Shown here: one piece after another, positions 61,464 through 64,000 of the stretch
How positions within the stretch are numbered: position 1 is the first letter of the stretch
Layout: every line of letters begins with the position of its first letter
Assembly: GCA_020161935.1 (NCBI GenBank)
Contig: JAIUNI010000006.1
Location: 289,281 to 353,280, forward strand
Length of the DNA stretch: 64,000 bases
Reading direction: 5' to 3'
From: Chloroflexota bacterium
Lineage (GTDB): Bacteria; Chloroflexota; Anaerolineae; Aggregatilineales; Phototrophicaceae
Translations under genes and position numbers: made by a program
Notes under the pieces: generated by a model
Databases searched by the model: none
What the model was told of the DNA's origin: nothing
What the model saw: the letters and a program-made list of their open reading frames with translations, nothing else

Positions 61464-62069
61464 TTGTCAAAAAAGATTAAAAACGAGAACGATCCGCGCA
61501 GCAAACGCACCCGCCGTTTATTGCAAGATGCACTCAGCGACTTATTGGGTACCAAAGGGTTTGGCGAGATCAACGTGGCCGACATCACCACGAAAGCCGA
61601 GGTCAATCGCGCCACCTTTTACGCCCACTATAATGACAAGTACGATCTGCTGAACGCCCGCATCCGCAGCACCTTCCAAGATTTGCTCGATAAAAAGCTG
61701 CCGTCCAACCCCACCTTCTCAATGGCGAATCTGTGTATTTTGACCCTAACCGCGCACGAATACCTCGCCGCCTTCGCAGGACATTGTGCAGTCGATACTG
61801 CCACGTCAGATAACGGCTTAATGGTGCAGCAGGTACACCGCCAGATCAACACGATTTTGTTGGAATGGCTGCACAACAGTCCCATTAAGCTGCCGCCATC
61901 CCCAACCATCGAAATCGTCGCCATGACCACCAGTTGGGCAATTTTCGGCTCGATACTCGAAGGCTCATGGAACGGTAATCGGCGGCCCCCCGCTCTACTG
62001 ACTGCACAGGTCTTGGAACAGCTCGAACCCGGCCTTCGCGCCTACCTCGTCGCCGAAGCCGCCCACTAA
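61464..62069 (+). CDS. TetR/AcrR family regulator
   Basis: 201 residues from the TTG at 61464, with AGAGGT at proper distance; no better start exists. N-terminal HTH 'RSKRTRRLLQDALSDLLGTKGFGEINVADITTKAEVNRATFYAHYNDKYDLL' (about 12-62) is typical, the rest is the helical ligand domain. Probably represses the divergent DoxX gene and itself. Confidence 0.92.
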   Translation: MSKKIKNENDPRSKRTRRLLQDALSDLLGTKGFGEINVADITTKAEVNRATFYAHYNDKYDLLNARIRSTFQDLLDKKLPSNPTFSMANLCILTLTAHEYLAAFAGHCAVDTATSDNGLMVQQVHRQINTILLEWLHNSPIKLPPSPTIEIVAMTTSWAIFGSILEGSWNGNRRPPALLTAQVLEQLEPGLRAYLVAEAAH

Positions 62070-62417
62070 CACAATCCCCCTATCACTTGCACCATCGTGT
62101 AGGGGACCAAGGCTTGCGCCCTCTTGCCACCAACCACCCACGTTACCACGCCTGTAGGGACGTGAGACAGCACGTCCGCCTCAAAACCCTCGAAAAATCC
62201 TTAACTTGCTACCAATGGGACAACATCCTTGCTGTCCGCGCTGCTAACCCAAACCATTATCCTGTCTATAGGAATGGTCTTAGACCATTCCGTTTTGGCT
62301 TTATCTCCCTCTGTACCTTCCTATACCCAGATAGATCATCCCGACTCTCCACCCAAACGATTGACATAATCTTGGCGTGCTTGGCGACTTGGCGGTTAAT
62401 CTGGTCTTATCGTTCCC
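62070..62417. repeat. Intergenic block of hairpins
   Basis: 348 bases without a gene. Found in order: copy 6 of the 25-nt hairpin (62154-62178, plus: GTAGGGAC, arm GTG, loop AGACAG, arm CAC, GTCCG); a looser GGGACAA...TTGCTGTCCG pair (62218-62238); a perfect 10-bp stem GGAATGGTCT / AGACCATTCC (62271-62291), similar to 26469-26487; and a piece of the 'cttggcgacttggcggttaa' repeat (62371-62400). Confidence 0.75.
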
Positions 62418-63347
62418 CTACAACACCAACTCCCACGTCTCCCCCACCAAATCCTTCCCGAATCCGTGATAAGGGTCTTCCTCGACCAACACGAATCCGG
62501 TTGACTGGTAAATCCCCCGCGCCGCCAACAGCACATGGTTCGTCCACAATGTCATCTTCTGGTATCCCACCTGCCGCGCGAACCGGATGCACTCGTTCAC
62601 CAACCGCTTGCCGATCCCCAACCCCCGCGCCTTTGGGTCAACGATCAGCAGCCGCAGTTTCGCCACCGCATCCGATTGCTTAACCACGAACACCGAACCG
62701 ACAATCTCGCCGTTCATCTCCGCCATCCAGCAGCGTTCATACTTGTGGTCATAATGCTTGATGAACGCCGCCACGATCCCCGCCACCAGCCCCTCAAATG
62801 TCTCATCCCAACCGTATTCCGTGTTGTAGAGAATCCCGTGCTGCTGCACCACCCAACCCATATCCCCCGGTTGGTGCGGTCGCAGCAAGTACGGCACCGA
62901 GCGTTCCGGCGTGCTGCCTAACAGCGTTTCAATCGTCTGCATCGCCTCACCCAAGCGCCGCTGGTCAGCCGCCGAAAGCGTATCGAGCAACGCCCCAATT
63001 TCGTGCCGCGAACGGCTGTTAAGTGTAGCAAAAGCCGCCTGCCCTGCCTCCGTCAGCCGCAGCACCGTTTGTCTGCCGTCCGTCTCCGAAGGCTGCTTGT
63101 CGATCAACCCCTTCTTGCTGAAGTCCCGCACAATCCGGCTCAAATAACCCGCGTCTAACTTCAACTCCGCCGCGAGTTCCCCCGCCGTTGTCTGATCACG
63201 GTGCGCCATCTCGTAAATAACCCGCGCCTCCGTCAGCGAAAACGGCGTTTGCAAATGCCCTTCTTCCAGCACCCCAATCTGCCGCGTATAAAACCGGTTA
63301 AACCGCCGTACCGCCTCAATTTGTGCCGCCATATCGTTCGATGTCAT
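62418..63347 (-). CDS. MarR-GNAT fusion protein
   Basis: 309 residues from ATG 63347; the frame open to 63413 has no ribosome site. A MarR winged helix (about 1-145: 'FSLTEARVIYEMAHRDQTTAGELAAELKLDAGYLSRIVRDFSKKGLI') joined to a GNAT domain (about 150-309: 'WMAEMNGEIVGSVFVV', 'LRLLIVDPKARGLGIGKRLVNECIRFARQVGYQKMTLWTN'). The acetyl-CoA loop RGLGIGKRL is complete. Such fusions may link DNA binding to acetylation of a small molecule or protein; target unknown. Confidence 0.92.
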   Translation of the reverse strand: MTSNDMAAQIEAVRRFNRFYTRQIGVLEEGHLQTPFSLTEARVIYEMAHRDQTTAGELAAELKLDAGYLSRIVRDFSKKGLIDKQPSETDGRQTVLRLTEAGQAAFATLNSRSRHEIGALLDTLSAADQRRLGEAMQTIETLLGSTPERSVPYLLRPHQPGDMGWVVQQHGILYNTEYGWDETFEGLVAGIVAAFIKHYDHKYERCWMAEMNGEIVGSVFVVKQSDAVAKLRLLIVDPKARGLGIGKRLVNECIRFARQVGYQKMTLWTNHVLLAARGIYQSTGFVLVEEDPYHGFGKDLVGETWELVL

Positions 63348-63877
63348 AGTCTTAAACCTTTTCGCCCTACAACCTAATTTTTTTCCTGCCCAAAGTTTGA
63401 AAATTCGAACCACCAGATCAGAATTTTTGTGCTATACTTATTCTATCTTTTCTCTGTATTCTCTTGGCGTTCTTGGCGACTTGGCGGTTCAAAATGCCTT
63501 TCTCTGTATTAATTCTTTGCGCCTTTGCTTCCTTGCGCCTTTGCGTTTTGTTATTCGTCTTTGCACGTCCAGCGAAACCCTCCCGCGCATCCGCCGAACT
63601 GTCTGTCGGCGGCGGTTACACGGGAGCAATCTGCCGCATGAGCGCCATTTCAGCGGTGATAGCCGAGCCTCCCGCCGTCACAGAATCACCCCTCGGCGGC
63701 ATCACGGGAGCGGTTCGCCCGCCATTTCAGCGGATGGTTGTGCAATTGACGCATTTTGTGCATTTTGCGAACAACCCGCACCATATCAGCAAGAATACGA
63801 ATATTAATTGCTTTTGTCAACTATTTAAATGACAGAGGCATTTAAATTACAGATGGAGTTGCGTGGTAAAAACCCCA
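63348..63877. other. Non-coding end region with repeats
   Basis: No gene is visible. 63451-63550 holds reverse-orientation 'cttggcgttcttggcgactt' and 'ctttgcgcctttgcttcctt' repeats. 63600-63740 holds two GC-rich units with CGGGAGC and ATTTCAGCGG words (about 63610-63655 and 63692-63735), like those at 9771-9904. Overlapping open frames here arise from the repeats. Confidence 0.65.
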
Positions 63878-64000
63878 TAGCTGTCAACTTAAGGATTGAG
63901 AAAAGGGAAGCAAGCCTGAGAAGATAGTGTTTACCAAGACAATATCAGTCAGGTTGCTTCACCATAAAAACAATAACGGAAGTCACACAAGAATTGCAAG
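63878..64000 (+). mobile_element. Probable left end of an IS4-family insertion sequence
   Basis: From 'TAGCTGTCAACTTAAGGATT' (about 63878) the sequence changes character. In frame 1 from 63964 to the end it codes 'IKTITEVTQELQ', which I recall as the N-terminal pattern of some IS4-family transposases. The start codon is unclear (ATA in place; no ATG, GTG or TTG in frame after the stop at 63925). The rest lies outside the window, so this is a recollection-based call. Confidence 0.4.

Noticed and set aside
63397..63832. Two overlapping open frames near the window end
   Set aside because: Both read through repeat words ('cttggcgacttggcgg', 'tttgcgcc') in different frames with no domain or ribosome site.

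Overview
The window reads as bacterial chromosome of roughly 55% GC, most likely from a member of the Chloroflexota (class Anaerolineae or a relative). This rests on gene style, not on a marker gene: a surface protein with a long Thr-Pro-Asn 'TNTPT' stalk, a secreted protein pairing a bacterial SH3 domain with a Pro/Thr tail, PD40 propellers fused to a TIR domain, GAF/PAS-rich histidine kinases, a Uma2-type nuclease and two small SpoIIAA-like proteins. No rRNA, tRNA, CRISPR array or replication origin was seen. One truncated gene opens the window and the left edge of a probable IS4-family element closes it.

Layout. 0-6.2 kb: nitroreductase tail, PfkB sugar kinase, galT, a PAS/GAF histidine kinase and a WYL regulator, with two copies of a MITE-like element around galT. 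6.4-12.4 kb: the Thr-Pro stalk protein, an SDR oxidoreductase probably controlled by the WYL regulator, an FMN-binding PPOX protein, an AT-rich secreted WD40-like protein and a nucleotidyltransferase-fold protein. 12.7-25.9 kb: a large GH94-like protein, a Lon-N-domain protein, rlmD, ornithine decarboxylase, a regulator between two SpoIIAA-like proteins, acs, and an oxidoreductase that has lost its redox disulfide. 25.9-29.3 kb: a gene-poor stretch full of repeats, holding a small cysteine-cluster protein and a LacI regulator. 29.3-37.4 kb: dinB, a glycosyltransferase plus nucleotide-sugar epimerase pair, a GNAT enzyme, and an unusual three-gene operon (TIR-TM-propeller, exported propeller, AlaX-like). 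37.8-42.5 kb: a sugar ABC importer without its ATPase, divergent from an aldo/keto reductase. 42.7-51.4 kb: methyltransferase, DUF6092-like protein plus nitroreductase, a beta-helix/SH3 protein, Uma2, typA and a second large histidine kinase. 51.4-56.3 kb: a pentose operon (ribulokinase, GH4 glycosidase, isomerase). 56.4-63.4 kb: SH3/PPC protein, SRPBCC protein, membrane protein and a run of small regulators and enzymes (MarR, VOC, DoxX, TetR, MarR-GNAT).

How it works together. The clearest regulatory link is a 14-bp operator, TGTGACCGTTCACA, present once at the promoter of the pentose operon (56347-56360) and once, reverse-complemented, upstream of the LacI regulator 27 kb away (28983-28996). 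This makes that LacI protein the probable controller of the operon. A GH4 enzyme beside an arabinose-type isomerase and kinase suggests release and use of L-arabinose, possibly from beta-L-arabinopyranosides. A TGACA-N5-TGTCA motif similarly ties the WYL regulator to the SDR gene.

The most unusual content is between genes: (i) a MITE-like family with about 23-bp terminal inverted repeats, one copy having a perfect 8-bp target-site duplication; (ii) a 25-nt hairpin present six times with compensatory changes in its stem; (iii) a second family with GTAGGG-type ends that supplies the stop codon of its upstream gene in both copies; and (iv) purine-rich 'cacagaggcacagag' tandem arrays. No transposase for these elements lies in the window.
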